Of a stretch of DNA of 10,598 nt, positions 1 to 7,270 are shown one piece after another; position 1 is the stretch's first letter; each line of letters opens with the position of its first letter. The DNA comes from Thermococcus sp. (GTDB lineage Archaea; Methanobacteriota_B; Thermococci; Thermococcales; Thermococcaceae): contig JAMOTW010000041.1 in assembly GCA_027062125.1 (NCBI GenBank), forward strand, positions 1 through 10,598, read 5' to 3'. The notes below the pieces were generated by a model, which was not told the DNA's origin, searched no databases, and saw only the letters and a program-made list of their open reading frames with translations. A program made the position numbers and the translations under genes.

Positions 1-251
1 ATCCTCCAGTAGGGGTAGCCGAAGGCCATCCCGAGGAACACCGCGAGGAAGGCCACGAGCGCGTAGACCCAGGTGGAGACCATGTAGAGGAGGAGAGCGC
101 CTATGACCCCCATCAGAAGGGAGATGACAAGGTACTCTGCCGCCAGGAAGCCTATGTTGGCGGAATAGATGAAAACTTCGTAACGCTTCATCCACCTCTC
201 CGGAACGACTTTCTCGATGAGGGATATGAACACTGATGACAGTCCGGGCAT
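1..251 (-). CDS. Type II/IV secretion system F-family (TadC/GspF-like) membrane protein, second copy, partial (C-terminus beyond the left edge)
   Basis: About 83 residues are visible. A short amphipathic N-terminus (starting MPGLSSVFISLIEKVVPERW) is followed by two closely spaced hydrophobic helices, roughly residues 33-53 and 59-78. The start is the ATG at 249-251. A clear Shine-Dalgarno GAGGTGA lies 5 bases upstream and contains the stop codon of the preceding gene, so translation is probably coupled to it. The assignment rests on position directly after a full GspF/TadC protein and on the paired N-terminal helices. The diagnostic cytoplasmic T2SSF domain would lie outside the window. Archaeal and Tad-type machines often carry two such platform proteins (TadB and TadC) that may pair in the membrane and couple to the ATPase. 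The family call is inference and could be wrong if the missing part is a different membrane protein. Confidence 0.62.
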   Translation of the reverse strand, partial: MPGLSSVFISLIEKVVPERWMKRYEVFIYSANIGFLAAEYLVISLLMGVIGALLLYMVSTWVYALVAFLAVFLGMAFGYPYWR

Positions 252-256
252 CGGGG

Positions 257-1336
257 TCACCTCGGCTCTCCCTTCTTGATCATGTTAACTATTATCAACG
301 ATATCGCAGGGAACGCGAAGAGCAGTATTATCGCGAGCGTCTCCGGGGGCATTATGAGTTGCCTGGCCATGACGGAACCGGCGAGTATTCCGACGACAAA
401 CATCGTTGGCATGACTATCGTCAGGAACATGTATATGAAGGCTATACCGTTGACCCTCTGGACGTACTCCACGAGCTTCATCCTGTACTCAAAGGCGAAA
501 TCCTCGGCGAGCTTGTAGAGTATCTCGGAGAGGTTTCCACCGAACTTTACCGCCCTGAGTATCTGCTTGACGACCCTGCTCACGTTCTCAGAGCCCATCT
601 TCTCGTCGAACCTCGTGAGCGCATCCTCGAAGGACGAGCCGGTCCTCATATCTCTGAGTATGAGCTCAAACTCTTCCGATAGGACGCCGTAGTCGGCGCG
701 GGCAACCGATAGTATGGCCTCGGATATACCAACGCCCGCACTCAGGAGCGAGGCCATGTGCCTGAGGGCGTAGGGCATGGCCCTCTCAACTTCCGCAACC
801 CTGCGCTTCCAGACCATCTTTGGATAGTGCCTCATGTAGAGGAAGCCGCCCACGAAGCCCAAGAGGCCAACGAGAACGGACATGTCAAGGGGAAGATAGA
901 GGAGGTACGCGAAGATGAAGCCGAATATTCCGGCGAAGATGGCGACTCCGAGCATGAGGGCAACGTACCTGTCGGGGGGTGTGAGTATGCTGGCCCTGTA
1001 GAGATCCTGGTCGAGCCCCTTGAAAGAGGCCGTCAGGGACTCAACAGGCCCCCTGAAGTAGCGGAGGATGGCCTCGGCAAACCTGTCCGAAAATGGCTTC
1101 TGAATCTCCTTCTTCCTCCACTCGATTATCTCCTCTATCTCCTTCTCCCTCTCGATTTCAGTCTTCTCGGTTTCAATCTCCTTCTGGAGCTCCTTGAGGG
1201 CCCTGAGCCTCTCCTGAACCGACTTACCCTTGGGTATCTTTCGGGTCGGCATTTCGGCGACCTCTATGGTCTTGCCGCCCAAACGCTCCAAAAAGTCGGT
1301 GATTGCCCTAACTACGCCCACCCTTATCACCCTCAC
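257..1336 (-). CDS. Type II/IV secretion system F-family (TadC/FlaJ/GspF-like) inner-membrane platform protein
   Basis: This protein of up to 359 residues is the membrane platform of an archaeal type IV pilus/secretion machine, where it would contact the neighbouring ATPase. The N-terminal part is cytoplasmic and charged, with a probable coiled coil at about residues 38-78. Two membrane helices follow at about 124-147 and 151-168. The T2SSF cytoplasmic helical domain spans about 180-285, with the typical pattern of a hydrophobic helix containing LLSAGVGISEAI, then a FEDAL segment, then KFGGNLSEIL. Two more helices lie at about 297-321 and 332-352. The first possible start is a GTG whose GTGA overlaps the stop of the upstream ATPase gene (1333-1336). 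A GTG at 1319-1321 (residue 6) has a better-spaced GGGTGAT in front of it and may be the true start. The stop overlaps the ribosome site of the next gene. The family call is secure; the transported substrate is unknown. Confidence 0.88.
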   Translation of the reverse strand: MRVIRVGVVRAITDFLERLGGKTIEVAEMPTRKIPKGKSVQERLRALKELQKEIETEKTEIEREKEIEEIIEWRKKEIQKPFSDRFAEAILRYFRGPVESLTASFKGLDQDLYRASILTPPDRYVALMLGVAIFAGIFGFIFAYLLYLPLDMSVLVGLLGFVGGFLYMRHYPKMVWKRRVAEVERAMPYALRHMASLLSAGVGISEAILSVARADYGVLSEEFELILRDMRTGSSFEDALTRFDEKMGSENVSRVVKQILRAVKFGGNLSEILYKLAEDFAFEYRMKLVEYVQRVNGIAFIYMFLTIVMPTMFVVGILAGSVMARQLIMPPETLAIILLFAFPAISLIIVNMIKKGEPR

Positions 1337-4300
1337 AGCACGCTCTTAACCTTCCTGCTCGTTTCGGCGCTTCCTTCCGCTTCTATCTTCTTCAGAAGGG
1401 CCTCCTCATCAATGTAGAACTGCCTTATGTAGTGGCCGACCTTGTCTATGCTCCTGATGCCCTGCTCGACCATCCACTCGAGGATTATCTTCCTCTTCTC
1501 TCTCTCAAGTTCCAACTCGGATATACTCATTCCCGTGTGGTGGGCGAGGGCGTTGAGGGTTCTGCTCGGGACTCCCGTCGGGACGAGCTCGTCTTTCGCA
1601 GGGTCGTACTTGTAGAGCTTGTTGAGCTGGACGCTCTCGGCCTCTATGCCAGATACCTCTGCTATCTCGGTGATCCTCCTTATTGTTCCCTTCTTCCTGC
1701 TGTGGAACCTTACCTGCATAAGGATTATATCTAAAGCGGGGATCATAATCCTGGGGACGTTCATCGGCGGGCTCTCAAGACGGACTATTGTCTCGCGGGC
1801 GCTGTTGGAGTGGATGGTGCCCATACAGTTCGAGACCAGGATTCCATTGGCCACGTAGTTGTGGTCCTCCTCGACGGTGAGGTCGTAGAGGTACTCTATG
1901 CCAAGCTCCGCCGGCTCGACCTCATCAACGCTCACGACCTCGTCCCAGTAGACGTCGCCGTCCGCGATAAGCTCAAGCCTCTTCGCCTGAACCCAGGCCT
2001 CGTCATCGTTCAAATCCCTTGCCACCTGCTGGAGGGCGAGGGCTATTCCCTTCAAAGCGGAGCGCCTTATCTCCTTCGCCCTGCCCTTCTCGACGTGGCG
2101 TATAAGGCTTTCTGAAACCTTCTCACCAGCGTGGCTGGTGGCGAGCTTTGAAAGCTCGGAGACCCTGAGGTTGAGCCTCCTCCTTATGGGTTCGAGCATT
2201 GACGGCGAAATCGGAACGCGGTCGGTCCTCTTTCCCCGGTGAGGTCTGTACTTCCTGATGAGCTCCTCAAGCCTCGCCTTCTTCATTGAGTGCCTGAGCG
2301 GAACCAAGCGGTTGAACCTGATGAGGTCGCCAACGCCCCTCACGGCGACCCTGAAGATTACGCCCTCTTTGTAGCCTTTGTTCCTCACGCGGGAGACCGT
2401 GCTTATTATCCCGAGCCTCTGAAGGGCGTACCAGACCTTCCTCGCGAGGTTCTCACTCTTCGTCGTGAGGATTATGGCCGGGCCGTTCTCGTCAACGTAG
2501 CCATCGGCATCGAAGAGGCCCGCTATGAAGTACCTCAAAAGTTCGTCGTTCGACAGCACCAAATCGGGCACGTCGAGGTTCTCCTTCCTGCCCTTTGGGA
2601 TTCTGAATGCCCTGTGAAGGAACTCGGCGAATATCTTCGAGCCGTAGGTCACAACGGTGTATCCCTCGTTTCTTTTGATTTCTGGCTCGCTCTCCGGCAG
2701 GAACTCCGACAGGGCCGAGGTGAAGGCGTTCATGTAGGAGGAGTCGTCGAAGGTGGCCGAGACGTAGTAGCCGTTCGAGGAGATGTAGCCGTCGCCGAGG
2801 ATTACACCAACGGTATAGGAGAGCTTCTCGTCCACCTCGCGGACAATCCTCACTGGCTTCGAGTTGACTGAGATTAAATATTGAGCCATTTCAGGCGGGA
2901 TTCCGTCGTTCGGAACCTTTACGAGGCCCTCCCCGTTGGGAACGAGGTAGTAGTCACTCATCCCCGCGTAAACCTCAGGACTTATGAGGGCCTTCCTCTG
3001 CGGTGGCTTCGGAGGTTTCCTCATCACCGCGACCCTATCGCCGGGTTTCAGCTTCTCCGCCTCTTTTCTCACGACGTCGCCATCGGAGAAGACGAAAAAC
3101 GGGTGGGTCTTGGTGAGTATCACCTCGTTGCCTGTCCTCGTTCTCACGCGGATAAGCTTCTCCCCGGGCCTTACCTTTCTCCTCCAGACCCTCGAAACGA
3201 TGTGCTTTCCAGCATTCAGGTCAGGGCCGACGCTGACTACCTCGAACCTGTCCTCCTCATCGAGGACTATGTACTCCAAATCCTTGTAGGTTTCAACCCT
3301 GTCCGAGTACTTCTCGAAGAGTTCATCGATGAGGTCACCGATGAGCACGAACCTGCCGTCAGAAATCTGTATGACCGAGAAGTCGTAGAGGGCCCCATTA
3401 TGTCCCGTATTCATTGCCGTGAACATGGTCCTAGCTTCCGGACCACGAACCTCACCGACTATGATTCTATCAGGACGCATACGGAGGGTGTTTTTAACGA
3501 GGTCATCCATCGTGATTTCACCCTTGCCTTCAACGTTGGGCGGCCTCGTCTCGAGCCTGATCCAGTGCTCGACGGGCAACTGGAGCTCGGCGGTGTCCTC
3601 TATGGTGATGACGCGCTCGCTCGGCGGAATGAACATTCCCAGCGAGTTGAGAGTGGTGGTCTTACCCGAACCCGTTCCTCCCGCGACGAGGACGTTGGCT
3701 GGCTTAACGCCGAGTCCGTCGACGAATATCCAGAGGAGGGCCGCTATGTCAGTGTTCATGGTGCCGTACTTGATGAGGTCTATGATAGTCAGCGGGTCCT
3801 TCTTGAACTTACGGATGGTTATGGTCGGACCGTCGAGGCTTATCGGCGGTATGGTCGCGTTGACACGGCTTCCGTCCGGGAGGCGTGCATCGAGTAGCGG
3901 GCTCTGCTGGTCTATCCTCCTGCCCACTTCCCTCGCTATGCGCTCGATGATGTTGAGTATCTCTTTGTCATCGGGGAACACTATGTTGGTCTTGCACATG
4001 TTGAAGCGCCTGTGCCAGACGTAGACGGGCCTATTCGTTCCGATGACCATTATCTCCTCGAGGTTGTCGTCGCGAACGAGGGGGTCGAGCTTGCCGTATC
4101 CCACCATCGACTGGACTATCATATCGGCGAGAATCTCTATCCTGCCCTCCGAGAAGTGGGGAGCCTCGTCCTTTATCATCTTCCTGACGGCGTTCAGGAA
4201 AACTCTCCTGCGTTCCTCGAAGCTCGGGAAAGCACTCGGGTCGAGCTGGAGCTCGGTTATGGCCCTCTCCTTTATCCTAAGGAAAAGTTCCTCCTCATCT

Positions 4301-4758
4301 TTGCTGAGCTTGGGAAGCCTTATCTCGTATATCGGGACGGGTTCACCTTTTATTTTAACGATGCGGACATTGCCGTAGGCGTCCAGAACCTCGGCCTTGC
4401 CGGCGTAGGCCGTCTCCTCAACACCTGCAGAGGAGCCCAGTATGTCCTGGAGGGTGGAGGGGGGCCTGGGCTTGGGGCGGGGCTTCGGCCTCTCCAGGGG
4501 CTCCTCCTTGGTCAGTATCTCGCCCAGTATATCCGCCCCGGTGGGCCTGCTCTCGGCGGCCTCCTCCGGAGTGGTGGGGGTGCTCAGGATTTCCTCCAGG
4601 TCTATACCTACCCCACTCCCCGGCAGGGGGAGCTCCTCCTTTTCCCTTTTCCCCTTCTTCTTCCCGCTGTTAAGCATGTTCTCAAGGAGGTCATCCTCAC
4701 CGCTGAGTATCTCATCGATCCACGAGACCTCTTTCTTCTTTTTCTTCTCGTCGAACAC
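1333..4758 (-). CDS. klbA: KlbA-type type II/IV secretion system ATPase (GspE/TadA family) interrupted in frame by an intein
   Basis: This 1141-residue precursor should splice to a 619-residue ATPase that powers assembly of a type IV pilus-like structure or secretion from the cytoplasmic face of the membrane. Residues 1-110 are low-complexity and charged, with a lysine run and a Pro-Lys-Arg stretch near 91-100. The N-terminal secretion-ATPase domain follows (about 150-330), then the RecA-like core: Walker A GGTGSGKTT at 360-368 (Lys366), Asp box TIEDTAEL at 385-392, and the Walker B region IIVGEVRGPEA at 432-442 (Glu436). The histidine box TIHSNS at 981-986 lies beyond the intein (residues 456-977). 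A C-terminal helical domain ends the protein. The start is a GTG at 4756-4758 preceded by GGTGAG at 4764-4769, which overlaps the stop of the upstream secreted-protein gene 6 bases away. The name klbA follows the intein literature; most annotations say secretion ATPase. Confidence 0.92.
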   Translation of the reverse strand: MFDEKKKKKEVSWIDEILSGEDDLLENMLNSGKKKGKREKEELPLPGSGVGIDLEEILSTPTTPEEAAESRPTGADILGEILTKEEPLERPKPRPKPRPPSTLQDILGSSAGVEETAYAGKAEVLDAYGNVRIVKIKGEPVPIYEIRLPKLSKDEEELFLRIKERAITELQLDPSAFPSFEERRRVFLNAVRKMIKDEAPHFSEGRIEILADMIVQSMVGYGKLDPLVRDDNLEEIMVIGTNRPVYVWHRRFNMCKTNIVFPDDKEILNIIERIAREVGRRIDQQSPLLDARLPDGSRVNATIPPISLDGPTITIRKFKKDPLTIIDLIKYGTMNTDIAALLWIFVDGLGVKPANVLVAGGTGSGKTTTLNSLGMFIPPSERVITIEDTAELQLPVEHWIRLETRPPNVEGKGEITMDDLVKNTLRMRPDRIIVGEVRGPEARTMFTAMNTGHNGALYDFSVIQISDGRFVLIGDLIDELFEKYSDRVETYKDLEYIVLDEEDRFEVVSVGPDLNAGKHIVSRVWRRKVRPGEKLIRVRTRTGNEVILTKTHPFFVFSDGDVVRKEAEKLKPGDRVAVMRKPPKPPQRKALISPEVYAGMSDYYLVPNGEGLVKVPNDGIPPEMAQYLISVNSKPVRIVREVDEKLSYTVGVILGDGYISSNGYYVSATFDDSSYMNAFTSALSEFLPESEPEIKRNEGYTVVTYGSKIFAEFLHRAFRIPKGRKENLDVPDLVLSNDELLRYFIAGLFDADGYVDENGPAIILTTKSENLARKVWYALQRLGIISTVSRVRNKGYKEGVIFRVAVRGVGDLIRFNRLVPLRHSMKKARLEELIRKYRPHRGKRTDRVPISPSMLEPIRRRLNLRVSELSKLATSHAGEKVSESLIRHVEKGRAKEIRRSALKGIALALQQVARDLNDDEAWVQAKRLELIADGDVYWDEVVSVDEVEPAELGIEYLYDLTVEEDHNYVANGILVSNCMGTIHSNSARETIVRLESPPMNVPRIMIPALDIILMQVRFHSRKKGTIRRITEIAEVSGIEAESVQLNKLYKYDPAKDELVPTGVPSRTLNALAHHTGMSISELELEREKRKIILEWMVEQGIRSIDKVGHYIRQFYIDEEALLKKIEAEGSAETSRKVKSVL
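1828..3393 (-). mobile_element. Class 2 (KlbA-type) intein with DOD/LAGLIDADG homing endonuclease, 522 residues
   Basis: The intein occupies precursor residues 456-977 and keeps the host frame. The junctions read GHNG/ALYDF at the N side and ILVSN/CMGTIH at the C side. Homologous secretion ATPases read straight through this point into the histidine box, which fixes both boundaries. Intein residue 1 is Ala, not Cys or Ser. The KlbA intein family is known to splice by direct attack of Cys+1 on the N-terminal junction. Visible blocks in intein numbering are: block B TKTHPF at 94-99; DOD motif 1 containing LGDGYI at 199-204; DOD motif 2 GLFDADGYV at 292-300, with likely catalytic acids Asp201 and Asp297; block F around YLYDLTVEEDHNYVA at 501-515; and block G ending VSN. 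The terminal Asn522 and downstream Cys are present, but the penultimate residue is Ser where many inteins have His. Both endonuclease motifs look intact. Confidence 0.93.
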
Positions 4759-4764
4759 AGACTC

Positions 4765-5772
4765 TCACCGCCCCTGAGCAGTCCATTCGACGTGGTATTT
4801 TATCTCAACACTCTCACCCATGAATATTATCCAGACCGGAAAGTCGAGCCCAGCCTCCTTCGGGGGTTCTATTTCAGGGGTGCCCACGCTGACCCCCGTG
4901 AGGAGGGTGTTCGAGAGCTGGAACATGTTGGGCACGGTGGGAAGGGGCTGGGGCTGGCTCTTCTCCGGCGGGTTGAGTCCCTTGTACCTCCACACGAACT
5001 CGTCCATGTACTCGCGGTAGGTCATGGTGTAGTTGGGAGTGAAGTTGTACACCCTCGCGTCCTTGAATATGACCGGTATTGAGGCTGCGAAGAAGGTGTT
5101 GAAAACGCCGGCCCTGTTGGGGGCGTTGGTGAGGCGGAAGGTGACGGTTCCCTCGTACTTGAGGACCTTTATGTGCCCGTCGTTCATCGGAAACATTGCC
5201 CTCGTGGAGATTATCTTGGGAGTGTTCACCAGCTGGGGGTACATGACACCGCAGCTGAGTATGGAGATGTCATCCGGAACCTCGATGTGACCGCCGTATT
5301 GGAGGCTTCCGTTAATGACGTAGTAGGTCACGTTGGTTATTTTAGCGGAGTCGCCGCAGACCGACTGATAGTCCGCGGTCTGGAGCAGGTAGGAGTTGTT
5401 GTAGGGTATCCTGAAGTTCACGACGACCGTTTCGTAGGGCATGACCCAGAAGCCGATGTAGTAGTTAAGGGACGTCCTGTCCAAGCGGGAGGGGACGTGG
5501 TAGGAGACACCGTTCACGCGGAAGGAGGTCATCCACTCATCGCCGGAGAGCCTGAAGACGTGAAAATCATACCTTGGGTTGACTATGACGAACTTGGGGA
5601 AGGGAGCTGTGTTGACTATCGTGACGTTGAGATCAACCATAACCTCCCCAAGAATGCCTATGTTGTTGTAGGGCTTCTTATCCGGGGTCTCGCCGGGGAG
5701 GGTGTAGGTCTCTGCACTAACCAGAGAAGAAGCTAACAAAAGAATAAAGAGGGTCGCTACGAGGCGTTTCAT
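4765..5772 (-). CDS. Secreted protein of unknown function within the pilus/secretion operon
   Basis: I do not recognise a family. The protein has 335 residues from an ATG at 5770-5772. That start is preceded by GAGGTGGTG with 3 bases of spacing, and is preferred over a TTG start seven codons upstream. The N-terminus is a classical signal peptide: MKR, a hydrophobic core, and a likely cleavage after Leu-Val-Ser-Ala at residue 20. There is no lipobox Cys and no class III (pilin-like) cleavage motif. The remainder looks beta-rich, with alternating hydrophobic residues, no second membrane helix, and a Pro-rich stretch around KSQPQPLPTVP. At least six N-glycosylation sequons are visible (two NVT, NNS, NGS, NFT, NYT). 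Two Cys residues in the middle (CGDS and SCGVM contexts) could form a disulfide. It lies between the membrane-anchored DUF515-like gene and the ATPase gene, which suggests an outer component of the same machine. That role is inference. Confidence 0.8.
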   Translation of the reverse strand: MKRLVATLFILLLASSLVSAETYTLPGETPDKKPYNNIGILGEVMVDLNVTIVNTAPFPKFVIVNPRYDFHVFRLSGDEWMTSFRVNGVSYHVPSRLDRTSLNYYIGFWVMPYETVVVNFRIPYNNSYLLQTADYQSVCGDSAKITNVTYYVINGSLQYGGHIEVPDDISILSCGVMYPQLVNTPKIISTRAMFPMNDGHIKVLKYEGTVTFRLTNAPNRAGVFNTFFAASIPVIFKDARVYNFTPNYTMTYREYMDEFVWRYKGLNPPEKSQPQPLPTVPNMFQLSNTLLTGVSVGTPEIEPPKEAGLDFPVWIIFMGESVEIKYHVEWTAQGR

Positions 5773-5775
5773 GCC

Positions 5776-5784
5776 CACCACCTC
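5776..5784 (-). promoter_or_regulatory. Ribosome binding site deciding the start of the secreted-protein gene
   Basis: On the minus strand GAGGTGGTG lies 3 bases before the ATG at 5770-5772. It overlaps the TGA (5783-5785) of the upstream DUF515-like gene. It favours this ATG over the in-frame TTG at 5791-5793, which would add seven residues in front of the signal peptide. Confidence 0.6.
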
Positions 5785-7228
5785 AGGTCGCAATCTTGGC
5801 TATGTACAGGTACTGCTGGTTGGATAGTATGTCGGGCACGAAGATCGAGGGCACCCTTATGATCACGAGGAACTGGGCGTCCGGTTTGAGCACGAGCATT
5901 CCGGACTCCTTCTCGAGATCGACTATCTCCCAGCCGTAGGCCCTGAGCTGCTCCTTGACCTCGTCGCTGGCCTGTATCTTTCCGGCCGCTATGGCCTTGA
6001 GTATCTCGGTGAGGTCAACGGAGTAGCTGTAGCTGGCGGAGGCGCTCTGGCTGGTGCTCTGGGTGTTGGTATAGGTGTCGCTCGTGCTCTGGCCGTCACT
6101 TATTGTGGAGTCTCCGGGGCTGTAGGTGGTCGAGTGGTCCTCGCTGTACTGGGTGCTGGATGACGCGCTCGATGAGCTGCTCTGGCTCTGGGCCTCGTCA
6201 ACCGAGATGACTCCTGCGTCGGTCGGAAGGAGGACGAGCTGGACATAGCCCTCGTTGGCTATCTCCATGAACGGCGAGTCCGTGGCGTTCTTGGCGAAGA
6301 CCATGACCTTGTCTCCCGGAGCGAGGAAGGCTCCGTTTATCCTGTCCCTCGTGAGGACGAGCGCGATGTCAACGTACTCGACCTTGTAGACGTTGTACTC
6401 CATGAGCTCCCTGTAGTCGAGGATTCCACCGAGGATTGCTTTGGCGTCCGACTTGCTGACTATCCTCTTGATGTTGCCCCTCTCGAGGATGACCTCCTGA
6501 CCGGGTATGATGTCGACCCTGTAGTAGTAATAGTCCCTCCAGAGTTCGAGGAGATACGGTGCGGCGTTAACGGAGTTGACCTGCTCAATGGTCTTCGCAC
6601 TCATGACCTGCTCCTCGAGGCTCTTCATCGAGTCCACTACCTTCGTCCTGAGGTCGTCGGGGAGCGGCATTGCGAGTATGCTCTGGAACTCGGTCTCTAT
6701 ATCCCTTATCTTCTCGGCCTTGGTCTGGTTCAGGACCTTCTCGTACTTCATGCGCTCTATCTTGGCAAGGCACTCCCTGTACTCGCTCACCGCCTGATCG
6801 TAGGCCGCCTTAACGTCAATGGCCTCAAGCTCGTCGAGTGACTGGGCGGCGTTTATCCTGTTTATGAGCTCGTTCTTTGTCTTTATCGGCCCGGAGGTAC
6901 AGTTCTTGGACGCGTTGACAATGTCGCCCTTGAAGTAGGTATAGACTTCCCTGAGTTTCTGGTTCTTTTCATCGGTGAGCTGCCGAGCGGTACGGTTCTC
7001 CATATAGACGTAGGCACCGACGGAGATTATCAGAATAACGACAAGAATTATTGCGGCACCGGTGAGAATTCTCTTCCTTCTCTCACGCTTCCTAATGCTC
7101 CCAACAGTGCGCGGCTTCTTTGGGGGTTTCTTAACCGGAGGAGCGGCGGTCTTAGGGGCTTCCGGTTCAGCGCTGGCTTTACCCAGCTCCCTCAAACGGC
7201 GAATCTTCGCCTCAATATCCTCGGACAC
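5783..7228 (-). CDS. DUF515-like membrane-anchored protein with Ser/Thr-rich linker, first gene of the secretion operon
   Basis: The protein has 481 residues from a GTG at 7226-7228. This start is chosen for its upstream GGTGGTG; an ATG at 7241-7243 and a TTG at 7259-7261 are in frame but lack a visible ribosome site. The N-terminus is cytoplasmic by charge: a helix SEDIEAKIRRLRELGK, then a Pro-Lys-rich segment and a basic patch RKRERRKR. One membrane helix follows at about residues 54-76, placing the rest outside. The outer part holds a long charged helical region (about 80-220). A beta-rich region follows, with PGQEVILERGNI and later FLAPGDKVMVF, then a 57-residue Ser/Thr-rich linker (347-403) and a C-terminal domain of about 78 residues. 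From memory it resembles the archaeal DUF515 family, found near KlbA-type ATPases; I could not confirm this by search. A role as a membrane-spanning component of the pilus/secretion apparatus is inference from context. Confidence 0.75.
   Translation of the reverse strand: MSEDIEAKIRRLRELGKASAEPEAPKTAAPPVKKPPKKPRTVGSIRKRERRKRILTGAAIILVVILIISVGAYVYMENRTARQLTDEKNQKLREVYTYFKGDIVNASKNCTSGPIKTKNELINRINAAQSLDELEAIDVKAAYDQAVSEYRECLAKIERMKYEKVLNQTKAEKIRDIETEFQSILAMPLPDDLRTKVVDSMKSLEEQVMSAKTIEQVNSVNAAPYLLELWRDYYYYRVDIIPGQEVILERGNIKRIVSKSDAKAILGGILDYRELMEYNVYKVEYVDIALVLTRDRINGAFLAPGDKVMVFAKNATDSPFMEIANEGYVQLVLLPTDAGVISVDEAQSQSSSSSASSSTQYSEDHSTTYSPGDSTISDGQSTSDTYTNTQSTSQSASASYSYSVDLTEILKAIAAGKIQASDEVKEQLRAYGWEIVDLEKESGMLVLKPDAQFLVIIRVPSIFVPDILSNQQYLYIAKIAT
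6020..6190 (-). repeat. Low-complexity Ser/Thr-rich coding tract in the DUF515-like protein
   Basis: This tract encodes residues 347-403, in which 32 of 57 residues are Ser or Thr (23 Ser, 9 Thr) and most of the rest are Gln, Tyr, Asp, Ala or Gly. It is irregular rather than a tandem repeat. Such extracellular tracts in archaea commonly act as flexible, often glycosylated stalks. Its position between the beta-rich part and the final domain fits a spacer. Confidence 0.8.
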
Positions 7229-7234
7229 GTTGAG

Positions 7235-7241
7235 CACCACC
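7235..7241 (-). promoter_or_regulatory. Ribosome binding site deciding the start of the DUF515-like gene
   Basis: GGTGGTG on the minus strand lies 6 bases before the GTG at 7226-7228. The same heptamer precedes the GTPase gene on the other strand at 7598-7604. The alternative ATG at 7241-7243 has no purine-rich site in front of it. Confidence 0.5.
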
Positions 7242-7270
7242 ATCAACGTTATCATAAACAATTTCTCATG

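Noticed and set aside
1828..3393. Frameshifted or degraded ATPase with a foreign insertion
   Set aside because: The insert is exactly 522 codons, in frame, with all splicing blocks and both endonuclease motifs. The flanking extein sequence joins perfectly into the histidine box.
2881..3897. Plus-strand open frame of 338 codons opposite the intein and ATPase core
   Set aside because: The minus strand here encodes clear Walker A and intein motifs. The plus-strand translation shows no domain pattern and no ribosome site.
4012..5082. Long plus-strand open frame of 356 codons opposite the ATPase N-terminus and the secreted-protein gene
   Set aside because: It spans two well-supported minus-strand genes and has low-complexity Gly/Leu-rich translation with no recognisable domain. 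GC-rich codon use produces such antisense frames.
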